Positions 36,015 to 45,002 of a stretch of 64,000 nt of DNA are shown here, piece after piece. The DNA lies in NCBI RefSeq assembly GCF_003014695.1, contig NZ_PYAS01000006.1, positions 372,001 through 436,000 of the forward strand. The letters are read 5' to 3'. Each line of letters begins with the position of its first letter. Positions within the stretch are counted from its first letter, which is position 1. This stretch comes from Dyadobacter jiangsuensis (GTDB lineage Bacteria > Bacteroidota > Bacteroidia > Cytophagales > Spirosomataceae). The notes beneath the pieces are model-generated. The model was not told where the DNA came from, did no database searches, and saw only the letters and a list, made by a program, of their open reading frames with translations. The translations under genes and the position numbers were made by a program.

Positions 36015-36224
36015 ATGGAAACGATAATCAAAGGAATTTATGAAAACGGAAAGGTAACGCTCATAGGGACGCCACCTGTGCATTCGCGTACGGAAGTCAC
36101 AGTTACATTCCCGGAAAAAGTGGCAAGCCCGCTTAAAAAACGTCAGGCGGGAGCATTAAGGGGGAGAATTCACATGTCAGATGATTTCAACGAACCCCTG
36201 GACGATTTGAAAGAATATATGTAG
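36015..36224 (+). CDS. VapB-like antitoxin
   Basis: 69 residues. The N-terminal beta-rich part (METIIKGIYENGKVTLIG, RTEVTVTFPEK) resembles DUF2281/AbrB-type antitoxin DNA-binding segments. The acidic C-terminus (SDDFNEPLDDLKEYM) is the likely toxin-binding tail. The stop codon is followed with zero spacing by the toxin ATG, the usual coupling of such pairs. Confidence 0.75.
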   Translation: METIIKGIYENGKVTLIGTPPVHSRTEVTVTFPEKVASPLKKRQAGALRGRIHMSDDFNEPLDDLKEYM

Positions 36225-36617
36225 ATGAAAGTATTACTGGACACACACACTCTGATTTGGTTTCTCGAAGATAGCCCCAGACTCTCACGGAAGGCCAAAT
36301 CTCTCATGGAGGACTTAGGCAATGACGTCTATGTACATGCCATCAGTTGGTTTGAAATGTCAATCAAGGCGAAAATTGGAAAACTTTCGCTGGCGGACCC
36401 GATCGATATAGCCTTTACACAAGCTTCGAAAAACGGTATATTGACCATAGACATAAATGCACCCCAACTGAAAGCCTACCAAAGTCTACCATTCATCCAA
36501 GAACACCGCGATCCTTTCGACCGTTTGATAATTGCAACAGCGATTCAAGAACGCCTTAGCATTGTATCAAACGACCCGAAATTTGCACTGTATCCGGCGG
36601 CGCAAGTCCTCTGGTAA
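36225..36617 (+). CDS. VapC-family PIN-domain toxin (RNase)
   Basis: 130 residues, normal PIN length. Acidic residues expected at the metal site are visible: LLDTHTLIWF (Asp6), AISWFEMSIK (Glu near 44), HRDPFDRLIIA (Asp near 98), SNDPKF (Asp near 117). It would cleave RNA, commonly initiator tRNA or rRNA in this family, when unbound. It is convergent with permease P12, whose stop is only 10 bases away. Confidence 0.88.
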   Translation: MKVLLDTHTLIWFLEDSPRLSRKAKSLMEDLGNDVYVHAISWFEMSIKAKIGKLSLADPIDIAFTQASKNGILTIDINAPQLKAYQSLPFIQEHRDPFDRLIIATAIQERLSIVSNDPKFALYPAAQVLW

Positions 36618-36627
36618 AGAAACTCAC

Positions 36628-39003
36628 TTATTCACTCCGCAACGACTTAACCGGATTCATCAGCGCTGCTTTGATCGCCTGGAAACTCACTGTGAGTAAC
36701 GTGATCGCAACGGCCAGCAGCGCCGCTACGACGAATACGACCCAGCTTAGCTGGATGTGGTACTCATATTTATCCAGCCAATCGTGCAGAAAGTAAAGCG
36801 CGATAGGCGAGGCGATAACGCAGGAGATCACCACCAGATATACAAATTCCTTGGATAGCATTGCCCACATCTGTGCAACGCTCGCCCCTAACGCTTTACG
36901 AATCCCGATTTCCTTGGTACGCTGCTCTGCTGTGTAGGCTGCCAGTCCAAATAACCCGAGGCAGGAAATAAACACCGCCAGCACTGCAAATACACGCGCG
37001 AGCTTCCCTATCCGTTCCTCAGCCCTGAATTTCGCGTCGTACTCCTCGTCGGCAAACTTGAATTCAAATGGTGAGTCGGGATCGTGCTTGCGAAAAACAG
37101 CCTCGACCTTCTTCAAAGCCTTGTCAACCGGCGCCCCCGGGGTAAGCTTCACATTAATCAGGTTAGCCCATTCGTAATTGAGCATAAAAATGGTGGGCAC
37201 TGCCGGCTCGTACGGCGACTGCATCACCATATCCTTGATCACCCCTACCACGTGATGCGGCTTACCATTGTAACGGATTGTTTTGCCTACGATGTTTTTG
37301 AGCCCGGTAAGCTTGACGGCCGATTCGTTGAGAACAAAACCGACGCTATCCGTTGAGAAATCCCTCGAAAAATCGCGGCCGTCGATGATCTTCCAACCAA
37401 TCGTTTTACCAAAATCATGGGTACAGGCAATTGTCCCGAACAATGGAACGGAGCCTGGCTCCAATCCCTCCCATTCGAAGCCGATCTGGTTGGAATAAAT
37501 GCCGGTGGTCGGGCTCGACGATTCGCTCATTTCATATACGCTGCCGGTTTTCAGCAAGTCATTACGCATTGGGTCGTATTTGCCCCACAAATTGGGAGAG
37601 ATATTGATCTGCAATAGCCCTTGACGATCATAACCAACCGGCCGGTCTTTCGCATGCTGAATCTGCTGGAACACGATGATCGTCCCGATAATGAGCGTGA
37701 TCGACACCGTGAATTGCAACACGACCATCACTTTGCGAGGTACAGCCGAGTATTTCCCGACCTTGAATGTGCCCTTCAACACCGACAGCGGGTTGAATGA
37801 AGACAGGTAGAATGCCGGGTAACTTCCTGCCACCAGCCCGGTAAACAACGCAAAGCAGATCACCAACAGCCAGAACTGCCAGTACAAGAACGGGAACTTC
37901 ACATGCTTGCCGGCGAGATCGTTGAAGGCCGGCAGCGAAATAAGTACAATGAGAATCGCGAGTACCAGCGCAAACATGACAACCAGGAACGACTCGCTCA
38001 AAAACTGGAATACCAACTGACTTTTCAGCGAACCGATCGATTTGCGGATGCCAACTTCCTTGGCTCGTTTCTCCGACCTAGCCGTACTCAGGTTCATGAA
38101 GTTGATACAAGCCAGAAGCAATACAAATGCACCGATAATACCAAACAGCCACACGAATTGAATGCGCCCGCCGACATTCTGACCATCTTTGAAATCGGAA
38201 TACAGGTGCCAACGGCTCATCGGGTGGAGCATGTATTGCGGCTTGTCGGTTTTGGAGAATGCGTGCGGCATTTCCACATCCCGGATTTTGCGCGAAACCG
38301 TTGCGATCTCGGCATGATCCGCCACCTGTGCAAACCATTGGAAAGAATGGTTACCCCATTCCGTCTGCGCACCCTTTACCCAGCCTTCGGCTTGCAGGTA
38401 GTCGTTCCACGGCAGGATCAGGTACAGCTCGTTGAAGCTCGAATTGAAAGGAATGTCCTCATAAACGCCTGTTACTTTTACATCCTTTTTAATATCGAGT
38501 TTGAGCGCTTTGTTCAGCGGGTCCGCATTGCCGAAAAGTGCTTTCGCCAGCGATTCGCAAATCACTACCGAACCCGGACTTTTCAAGGCGTCATAGTCGC
38601 CACGGACCATTTTCAGACCCAGCATTTCGGGAAACGAAGGCTGGGCCCACATTCCCGTTTTATTGATCTTCTTATCCCCATTCGCCAGCAAATGCCCGAA
38701 ATTCCAGGAAGCCAGTGCGGTATGCTTGAAATCTGCCGGATATTTGGTTGCCATTTCGGTGACCGAAGGGATCGAAACCGCTGTACCGGTCCCGGTTTGG
38801 CCATTAAAAGTCTGACTAATCCATGCCTGCACGACACGGTCGTAGTTTTTGTGGTACTTGTTGAAGGACAATTCGTCCCAGACCCACAGCCCTATCAGCA
38901 TCGTGACGGCGATACCTACCGCCAGTCCGACAATATTGATCAGGGAATAAACTTTGTTTTTGAGCAGGTTACGGAGCGCGATTAGCAGATAATTCTTGAT
39001 CAT
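36628..39003 (-). CDS. ABC transporter permease P12, MacB/FtsX family
   Basis: 791 residues. Subgroup A: LIGLWVWDELSFNKYHKNYDRV after TM1 and MLHPMSRWHLYSDF before TM2. Coupling motifs are AKEVGIRKSIGSLK and TKEIGIRKALGASVA. The end is NPVKSLRSE. It is the only subgroup A member outside P1-P8. It follows P13 by 86 bases without an R1 or R2 hairpin, the only plain junction between directly adjacent permeases. That gap contains a lone TGTCCG half-site. Most likely it is read from the P13 promoter. Confidence 0.93.
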   Translation of the reverse strand: MIKNYLLIALRNLLKNKVYSLINIVGLAVGIAVTMLIGLWVWDELSFNKYHKNYDRVVQAWISQTFNGQTGTGTAVSIPSVTEMATKYPADFKHTALASWNFGHLLANGDKKINKTGMWAQPSFPEMLGLKMVRGDYDALKSPGSVVICESLAKALFGNADPLNKALKLDIKKDVKVTGVYEDIPFNSSFNELYLILPWNDYLQAEGWVKGAQTEWGNHSFQWFAQVADHAEIATVSRKIRDVEMPHAFSKTDKPQYMLHPMSRWHLYSDFKDGQNVGGRIQFVWLFGIIGAFVLLLACINFMNLSTARSEKRAKEVGIRKSIGSLKSQLVFQFLSESFLVVMFALVLAILIVLISLPAFNDLAGKHVKFPFLYWQFWLLVICFALFTGLVAGSYPAFYLSSFNPLSVLKGTFKVGKYSAVPRKVMVVLQFTVSITLIIGTIIVFQQIQHAKDRPVGYDRQGLLQINISPNLWGKYDPMRNDLLKTGSVYEMSESSSPTTGIYSNQIGFEWEGLEPGSVPLFGTIACTHDFGKTIGWKIIDGRDFSRDFSTDSVGFVLNESAVKLTGLKNIVGKTIRYNGKPHHVVGVIKDMVMQSPYEPAVPTIFMLNYEWANLINVKLTPGAPVDKALKKVEAVFRKHDPDSPFEFKFADEEYDAKFRAEERIGKLARVFAVLAVFISCLGLFGLAAYTAEQRTKEIGIRKALGASVAQMWAMLSKEFVYLVVISCVIASPIALYFLHDWLDKYEYHIQLSWVVFVVAALLAVAITLLTVSFQAIKAALMNPVKSLRSE

Positions 39004-39089
39004 GGCCGGGTCAGATATAATGAGAGTTTAGAACGCATTTCGCGAAAGATGTAAAAACCTGTCCGCTAGTTGCACGTACAAACTCCTGA

Positions 39090-41504
39090 CTATTCACTCC
39101 TTAATGCCTTCACCGGGTTTGTCATTGCAGCCTTCACACTCTGGAAACTGATCGTTACCAGTGCGATCGCTACCGCAGCAATCCCCGCCACTATAAAAAG
39201 CCACCAGCTGATGCTCACCTTATAGCTGAAATCCTGCAACCATTCATTCATAAAATACCAGGCAATAGGCGAGGCAATCACCAGGGCAATGACGACGAGC
39301 TTGATAAAATCGATTGAAAACAACCCGAAAATGTTCATTGCCGATGCTCCAATGGCCTTCCGGATGCCCATCTCCTTCGTACGCGACTCGGCCATGAATG
39401 CTACCACGCCGTACAAACCGAGACACCCGATGAAAATCGCGATGAAACTCAGAATTTTGAAGAGTGAGAAGAACTTGGCCTCTTTCTCGTAGAAGCTATC
39501 GAGCGTTTGATCGTAGAATGTGTATTTAAACAAATAATCCGGGAAAGCGGCCGCCCAAAGCTTTTCAATGCGGTTGATCTGTTCCAGACCTGCATTTTTA
39601 TCCAGTTTTACACTTAATGTTTGATAATTGTTGCGCATGGTGGTCATCACGCACGGGATGATCTCCTGGTGAAGCGTGTAGGTATTGAAATTTTTCACAA
39701 CGCCTACAACCGGAAGTTTGGAACCTCCCCCACCGATCGTCAACCGCTTACCGATAATGCCCTCCGGATTCTTAAAGCCCATCTTTTTGGCAAAGGCCTC
39801 GTTCACGACATACTCGCGAATTGTATCCGCTGACAAATACATTCTTCCCGCCGCCAATTTCAGTCCGTAAGTATTGAAATAGGCCGTATCGGCCGGACGC
39901 ATTACGACGGTAAAATCCAGGTCCTCCGCATCGTTTTCGTATCTGAATCCGGTTTGCCAGTTGCTTCTCGACATCGGTGTAAATGCACTGTAAGCGACAG
40001 ATTTGACGCCCGGTATCGCCCGGACTTCCTCCCGCAATGCTTCCAGCTTGCCTTCCGCCTGATCGGGAATGGCGATGGTTACGATCTCGTCCTTTTCAAA
40101 GCCCAGGTCGAGCGTACTGAAATACCGCATCTGGCTGTAAGCGATCAGCGTCCCGATCAGGATCACCTGCGAAATCGAAAATTGAAGTACAATAAGACCT
40201 TTACGCAGATTGGATTGACCACCGCCAGCCGTACGCATTTTCCCCTTCAATGCTAAAATAGGCTGGTACCCCGACACCACCAACGCAGGATAAAAGCCGG
40301 CGAGGAAAGTGGTGGCAACCGTCAATACGACACAGCAAAGCAAAATCGACGGGTCCTGAAAAAACACCACGTCGCGGGTCTGAATATTGAGAATATTGGC
40401 AATGTAAGGCAACAGCAACTGCGCCGAAACCAATGCCAATAGCACCGAAAACACAGTTATAATCCCTGTTTCAGAGAAGTACTGGCGCAACAATTGTCCT
40501 CGCGTACTCCCCAGTACCTTCCGCACACCTACCTCGCGCGAGCGGCGCAACGCCTGCGCGGTAGCGAGGTTGACGAAGTTCACACAGGCGGTAATCAGGA
40601 TAAAAACGCCTACCAGCGACATGGCCCAAATCATCCCCTTGCTGATCGATCGGCTGGCATAATTGCCCGTTTTTGTTGCGAAATGAATATCCTTAACCGG
40701 TTGTAGCACGAATTTCACCCGCTTATCCTCCTTCGGCTCCCTGTATTTTTTGTTGAATGTCAACAACTGCTGCTCGAACTGCGCTTCGCTCACATTTTGG
40801 GGTAACATCAGGTACACCTGACCACCGCCATAGGTCGAAACCCAATCGTCCCAGTTTGTAAATGCTCCAAACTCCTTCAACGATGCAAAGGAAAGCATGG
40901 TGGTAAACGGCAGATTAGTGGTGGCTGGCGGGTCTGCCACGATGCCTGTCACCACGAAATCCATCTGGTTCCTTACACGGATACTCTTTCCAATCGGATC
41001 CGCTTTACCGAAATATCGCAAAGCCTGCCCCTCCGTCAACACCACCGAGCCCGGGTTTTTGAGCGCCTGCGAAGGCGAGCCTTTCAACCACTTGTAATCG
41101 AACATCCCGAAATACTCCGGGCCAATGAACGCAATATTGTAGCCTGGATCCGAAAACTTCTTTTTCTCCGATCCCTGGGTAACGGTAATCAACGTCTCGC
41201 GCAATCCGTATGTACAGGTAACCTGATTCCTGATTTCGGGAAAATCGTTGCGCAGCGCCGCCAATGCCGGAAGCTGGATCCCCGCATTGAAACCCTTTTC
41301 CCCGTCCTCCAAACTATGGTTAAGCAATCGGTAGAGCCTGTCGGCATTCTTGTGATGGCCGTCAAAGCTCAGTTCGTACCGCACCGTAAAGAAAATGAGC
41401 AGGCAGCAAGCCAGGCTCAATGTAAGCCCCGTAATGTTGATCAGCGTGAAATTCCAGTTGCGGCGAAGGTTTCTGAATGAGGTCGTTAGATAGTTTTTGA
41501 TCAT
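39090..41504 (-). CDS. ABC transporter permease P13, MacB/FtsX family (P7-like subgroup)
   Basis: 804 residues. The first coupling region LATAQALRRSREVGVRKVLGS shares the AQA..RRS/KRS pattern with P7. The second is TKEMGIRKAIGAS, with Met in place of Ile and AIGAS rather than VLGAS. The second FtsX block begins GCLGLYGVVAFMAES instead of SCLGLFGLA. The end is NPVKALRSE. The 22 codons upstream of the ATG at 41504 are open but lack the conserved IKNYL start. It heads the P13-P12 unit below a TGGTAT element. Confidence 0.92.
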   Translation of the reverse strand: MIKNYLTTSFRNLRRNWNFTLINITGLTLSLACCLLIFFTVRYELSFDGHHKNADRLYRLLNHSLEDGEKGFNAGIQLPALAALRNDFPEIRNQVTCTYGLRETLITVTQGSEKKKFSDPGYNIAFIGPEYFGMFDYKWLKGSPSQALKNPGSVVLTEGQALRYFGKADPIGKSIRVRNQMDFVVTGIVADPPATTNLPFTTMLSFASLKEFGAFTNWDDWVSTYGGGQVYLMLPQNVSEAQFEQQLLTFNKKYREPKEDKRVKFVLQPVKDIHFATKTGNYASRSISKGMIWAMSLVGVFILITACVNFVNLATAQALRRSREVGVRKVLGSTRGQLLRQYFSETGIITVFSVLLALVSAQLLLPYIANILNIQTRDVVFFQDPSILLCCVVLTVATTFLAGFYPALVVSGYQPILALKGKMRTAGGGQSNLRKGLIVLQFSISQVILIGTLIAYSQMRYFSTLDLGFEKDEIVTIAIPDQAEGKLEALREEVRAIPGVKSVAYSAFTPMSRSNWQTGFRYENDAEDLDFTVVMRPADTAYFNTYGLKLAAGRMYLSADTIREYVVNEAFAKKMGFKNPEGIIGKRLTIGGGGSKLPVVGVVKNFNTYTLHQEIIPCVMTTMRNNYQTLSVKLDKNAGLEQINRIEKLWAAAFPDYLFKYTFYDQTLDSFYEKEAKFFSLFKILSFIAIFIGCLGLYGVVAFMAESRTKEMGIRKAIGASAMNIFGLFSIDFIKLVVIALVIASPIAWYFMNEWLQDFSYKVSISWWLFIVAGIAAVAIALVTISFQSVKAAMTNPVKALRSE

Positions 41505-41540
41505 GGCTAGGTTGATTGGTTTCAGGCGAGTTATTAACAT

Positions 41541-41556
41541 ACTAAATCCTATACCA
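41541..41556 (-). promoter_or_regulatory. Sigma-54-like promoter candidate for P13-P12
   Basis: Reads TGGTAT-AGGAT-TTAG: TGG and TT at the canonical spacing, but no GC at -12. It is 52 bases from the P13 start and 55 bases below the dyad at 41611. Confidence 0.45.
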
Positions 41557-41610
41557 TTCAAAATAACCACTCATTTTCAATCGGTTAAACCACCCAAAGA
41601 ATTTCGTAGT

Positions 41611-41626
41611 CGTCCACTTTCGGACA
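41611..41626. promoter_or_regulatory. Dyad operator / upstream activator site d
   Basis: CGTCCA-CTTT-CGGACA, two mismatches from TGTCCG-N4-CGGACA and with no extended hairpin around it. It sits between the P13 start and the end of the zeta-like kinase gene. Confidence 0.5.
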
Positions 41627-41671
41627 GTTTCTGTACGCGATTGAACATCAGGCATTTCGCATTAAGCTGCC

Positions 41672-42220
41672 TCAGTTACGAACGTAATGGACTAGATTGT
41701 TAGCAGAAACCCAATTGGGTAAATCCCTATGAGTAACTTCCTCGATATCCAGGTCGGTAACCGAGATGAATGACACATCCGTAAACAGCTTGCTGTGTTT
41801 CTTAAACGATGGGATAGTATCTCGGTACATCGTACGGATTACATGAGGCTCCACCAAATGTCCCCCGTTTTGATGCCGGACCTTGGCACGCAACAGACAC
41901 AGCTCTACATTGTCGGTAAAAAACAGAATGAGGTGAATCCTGATACGCTTACTAGATGTAGCCAGGCTTTTGACATAATCGTAGTGTGATTCGTAGCCAA
42001 GATTCAACTCCAAGGCAAAGTCCCGGCCGTCACTCATACAAGAATCTATGAATTCGTTGGCTTTAAGCGAAGCGAGCTCCGAGTAATCCGCAAATCCTTT
42101 CTTCTTATACTGATAAGCTGCAAGATCGTGATCTACAATTGGAATGTGGCGGGGGACAAGTTCGCGCCCATAGGTACTCTTTCCAATACCTGGGGGACCG
42201 GCTATGAAGTAAATATTCAT
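41672..42220 (-). CDS. Zeta-toxin-like P-loop kinase
   Basis: 182 residues. The start MNIYFIAGPPGIGKSTYGRELV carries a complete Walker A, followed by PIVDHDLAAYQYKK. Later landmarks are DGRDFALELNL, LILFFTDNVELCLLRAKVRHQNGGH and PEHV-like helices. This layout matches the zeta-toxin/PezT-like group of P-loop kinases, which phosphorylate UDP-activated sugars in known cases. Its start overlaps the stop of the preceding small gene by an ATGA, so the two are translationally coupled. It is the last gene downstream of permeases P15-P14. Confidence 0.8.
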   Translation of the reverse strand: MNIYFIAGPPGIGKSTYGRELVPRHIPIVDHDLAAYQYKKKGFADYSELASLKANEFIDSCMSDGRDFALELNLGYESHYDYVKSLATSSKRIRIHLILFFTDNVELCLLRAKVRHQNGGHLVEPHVIRTMYRDTIPSFKKHSKLFTDVSFISVTDLDIEEVTHRDLPNWVSANNLVHYVRN

Positions 42221-42501
42221 TGAATGAGCATCACCGTGCCGTCTTCGTACTCTGCGACAGCCTTTCCTTCTGCGTTGTAATAGACCAGAGGCTGCCCAAT
42301 AGAAAACAAATATGCTCTGGCCCGCTCATAGGAATCTCGCTTCCATTGACGTAACTCTTCCACATTCATTTTCGCCGGACGCTTTTCCATCAATCCGGTT
42401 TTGCTTGCCACGTAGTCTTTCATAAATTCAGGTGTGATCAATACAAAGATAAGGTGTTGAGACCTTAGTCCCAACACCTTACTTATTCGATCAATCTGCA
42501 T
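42217..42501 (-). CDS. Small partner of the zeta-like kinase (putative antitoxin)
   Basis: 94 residues, no recognised domain. It is mixed alpha/beta with an acidic/aromatic C-terminus (YYNAEGKAVAEYEDGTVMLIQ) and a basic central helix (RQWKRDSYERARAYLF). The antitoxin role is inferred from the ATGA overlap with the downstream kinase gene. Its ATG follows the P14 stop codon with no intervening base (TAA then ATG), so it may be translated by re-initiation from the permease. Confidence 0.65.
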   Translation of the reverse strand: MQIDRISKVLGLRSQHLIFVLITPEFMKDYVASKTGLMEKRPAKMNVEELRQWKRDSYERARAYLFSIGQPLVYYNAEGKAVAEYEDGTVMLIQ

Positions 42502-44916
42502 TTATTCGCTCCGCAGCGACTTTACCGGGTTCATCAGCGCGGCTTTGATGCTTTGGAAACTGACGGTCGCAACGGCAACAAGCACTGCGGCGCACCCGAC
42601 GGCTACAAATACGAGCGGGCTGATTTCGATGCGGTAGGGATAGTTGTCCAGCCAGAGCTGCATGAAATACCAGGCAGCAGGTGTAGCGATCAGGATCGCG
42701 ATGAGCACCAGTTTTACAAAATCCCTGGATAACACAAACACGAGGCTCGCGACGCTCGCACCAAGCACCTTGCGCACGCCGATTTCCTTCGTGCGCTGCT
42801 CCATGACAATCAACGCGACAGCGAACAGCCCAAGGCACGACAATATCACCGCAACCGCGGACGCCAGACTGAAAATCTGCGAAAGCCGTTCCTCTTCCTT
42901 GTACCAGTTGTTGGTATTTTCATCCAGAAACGAGCCGATAAATTCCGACTCCGGCGTAATTTCTTTCCAAATGTTTTTGAGCTTCTCCATCGACGATGCC
43001 AGGCCCTGCGGCGTCACACGCACCAAAATATACCCGATGCCGTCGGTATGGGACAGGTACATCGTAATAGGCCTTTTGTCTGTCTTGGATGAATACAAAT
43101 TGAAGTCAGGAACGACGCCGATAATCTGATGCTTGATTCCGGCAGTATCGGTCTGGAAGAACTTGCCAACCGGATCCTTTTCACCGATAGCCTTCGCCAT
43201 ACTTTCCGTAATAATAACCCTGCCCATCGAATCCGTCGGATAGGCGGGATTAAACTCCCGTCCGTCGATCAGTTTGATATTGAGCGTTTTGAGATAATCA
43301 TAACTAATGTGCAGCCAGTCGGTCTGTACTTCACGCTCTTTGAAAGTAAAACCAATGGAGCTGCGGGAGGTACTTCTGTCATGTCCCACGCCCAGGTTTA
43401 CACCGGAACCGGTTATACCTACGATATTGGGATCATTGGCGAGGCGGTTACGCATCCTGCGCAGCGCAGTCTGGCCATTAACCTTGCTCCCCACCGGAAT
43501 ACTGATCACCTCCTCCTTTTGAAAGCCCAACGGTTGCTTCCGAAGGTGGTCGACCTGCTGCATCGCGATAACGGTACAGCAGATCAGCAGACTCGAAAGT
43601 GCAAACTGTGCAACGATCAGCGAATTGCGCAATATACCCGGCTTTTTGAGCGATACCTTTCCTTTTAAAACCTCGACTGCATTGAATTTCGACATTTGCA
43701 ACGCAGGATAGCCGCCTGCGACGAGGGTAACAAACAAAAACAGCCCGACGAGCATGGCGATTTTGTCGGGCTCGAAGATGTATCCCAGGGTCAGTTTGGA
43801 CCTGAATGTTGCATTAAATGCAGGTAGCAGCAGTATCGAGAGTACTACGCCCGCCAGGAAGCCGAGGAAACATACAACCCCTGCTTCACCCCAGATTTGG
43901 AAGAAAAGCTGCTGTTTCAATGCACCCAGCGATTTGCGCACGCCCACCTCCCGTGCGCGGATAAACGAGCGCGCGACGTTCAGATTGATGAAGTTAATGC
44001 AGGCGATCAACAGAATGAAGATGCCGATACCCATCAATGCATAAATCAGCGACCCTTCCTTGCCACCTGAAATCTCCCGGTTGAAATGCACATCCTCCAA
44101 TTTTTGAAGGCGTAACGCATAGAGATCACCCCGCTCGTCCGGTTTAGCTCCTTTCTTTTTGAGTTTGGTAATTGTCTCGGCGAAGTATTTAGCCGTAAAT
44201 GGTTGCAGCTTCTTTTCAAATGCCAGCTTATCGACGCCTGGTTTTAGTTTCAGGAAAATATTGTGAGAAAATGCGTCCCATTGGTCCTTCTGGTGCTGGT
44301 AGCCGCCTACATTCTCGCTGCGTATAAACGCATCGAATTGGAGGGAAGAATTATCAGGAAAATCCGCAAGTACTCCACTCACCACATATTCCTTCTTGTT
44401 TGCCTCCAACCCCAGTTGAATGCGCTTGCCCATCGGGTTTTCTGCACCGAAGACAGCCTTAGCCATATGCTCGGTGATCACGATGCTGCTCAGGTCGCTC
44501 AAAGCCGTTTCCCCACTGCCTTGCTTAAAAGGAAAGGAAAATATCTTGAAAAAATCGGGCTCTGTGAACTTGATATTCTTATCCAGGAACTTGCCATTAT
44601 ATTCCACCACATCCGAACCGTTCACGATCCTCGCCACGGCTTCGATCTCGGGGTACTCGGCCTTCAATGCGGGCGTGATCGGAAAGGGCATCGACGCCGT
44701 GCGATCCACGCGCTCGGGATCATTAGAGAAAAAATACGGTTCGAAAATCCTGTCCCTGTCAGCGTGAAAGTCATCATAAGACAGCGCGAAATAGGCCGTC
44801 AGAAACAAAAAAACGCTCACACAAAAAGCCACCGACAGGCCCACGATATTGATAAATGCATATCCCTTGCTCTTCCAAAGGTTACGCAGCGCGATTTTGA
44901 TGTAGTTTTTGAACAT
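42502..44916 (-). CDS. ABC transporter permease P14, MacB/FtsX family
   Basis: 804 residues. TM1 is unusual (VGLSVAFCVSVFLFLTAYFALSYDDFHADRDRIFEPYFF), lacking the LG(L/M)A core. Coupling motifs are FIRAREVGVRKSLGALK and TKEIGVRKVLGASVA. The end is NPVKSLRSE. The second FtsX block has LSCLGLFAVALIVMEQ instead of GLAS/GLAA. It is the second gene of the P15-P14 unit, separated from P15 by an R1 hairpin and fused end-to-start with the small zeta-partner gene. No sister paralogue is evident in the window. Confidence 0.92.
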   Translation of the reverse strand: MFKNYIKIALRNLWKSKGYAFINIVGLSVAFCVSVFLFLTAYFALSYDDFHADRDRIFEPYFFSNDPERVDRTASMPFPITPALKAEYPEIEAVARIVNGSDVVEYNGKFLDKNIKFTEPDFFKIFSFPFKQGSGETALSDLSSIVITEHMAKAVFGAENPMGKRIQLGLEANKKEYVVSGVLADFPDNSSLQFDAFIRSENVGGYQHQKDQWDAFSHNIFLKLKPGVDKLAFEKKLQPFTAKYFAETITKLKKKGAKPDERGDLYALRLQKLEDVHFNREISGGKEGSLIYALMGIGIFILLIACINFINLNVARSFIRAREVGVRKSLGALKQQLFFQIWGEAGVVCFLGFLAGVVLSILLLPAFNATFRSKLTLGYIFEPDKIAMLVGLFLFVTLVAGGYPALQMSKFNAVEVLKGKVSLKKPGILRNSLIVAQFALSSLLICCTVIAMQQVDHLRKQPLGFQKEEVISIPVGSKVNGQTALRRMRNRLANDPNIVGITGSGVNLGVGHDRSTSRSSIGFTFKEREVQTDWLHISYDYLKTLNIKLIDGREFNPAYPTDSMGRVIITESMAKAIGEKDPVGKFFQTDTAGIKHQIIGVVPDFNLYSSKTDKRPITMYLSHTDGIGYILVRVTPQGLASSMEKLKNIWKEITPESEFIGSFLDENTNNWYKEEERLSQIFSLASAVAVILSCLGLFAVALIVMEQRTKEIGVRKVLGASVASLVFVLSRDFVKLVLIAILIATPAAWYFMQLWLDNYPYRIEISPLVFVAVGCAAVLVAVATVSFQSIKAALMNPVKSLRSE

Positions 44917-44931
44917 AAGAAGGTGTTTTTA

Positions 44932-45002
44932 AGGGAGGAAAGGGAGGACGGAGGAAAGGGAGGATGGAAAAACTCCTTTCTCCCTTTCCTCCATTCATCC
45001 CC
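44932..45002. repeat. R1 hairpin, P14-P15 junction
   Basis: Purine arm 44932-44968 and pyrimidine arm 44973-45002, loop about 4 bases. The right arm abuts the P15 stop codon. Confidence 0.8.

Noticed and set aside
39060..39065. A TGTCCG half-site between P12 and P13 as an eighth operator
   Set aside because: There is no matching second half and no TGGYRY element at 44/55/66 bases, so it is probably chance.
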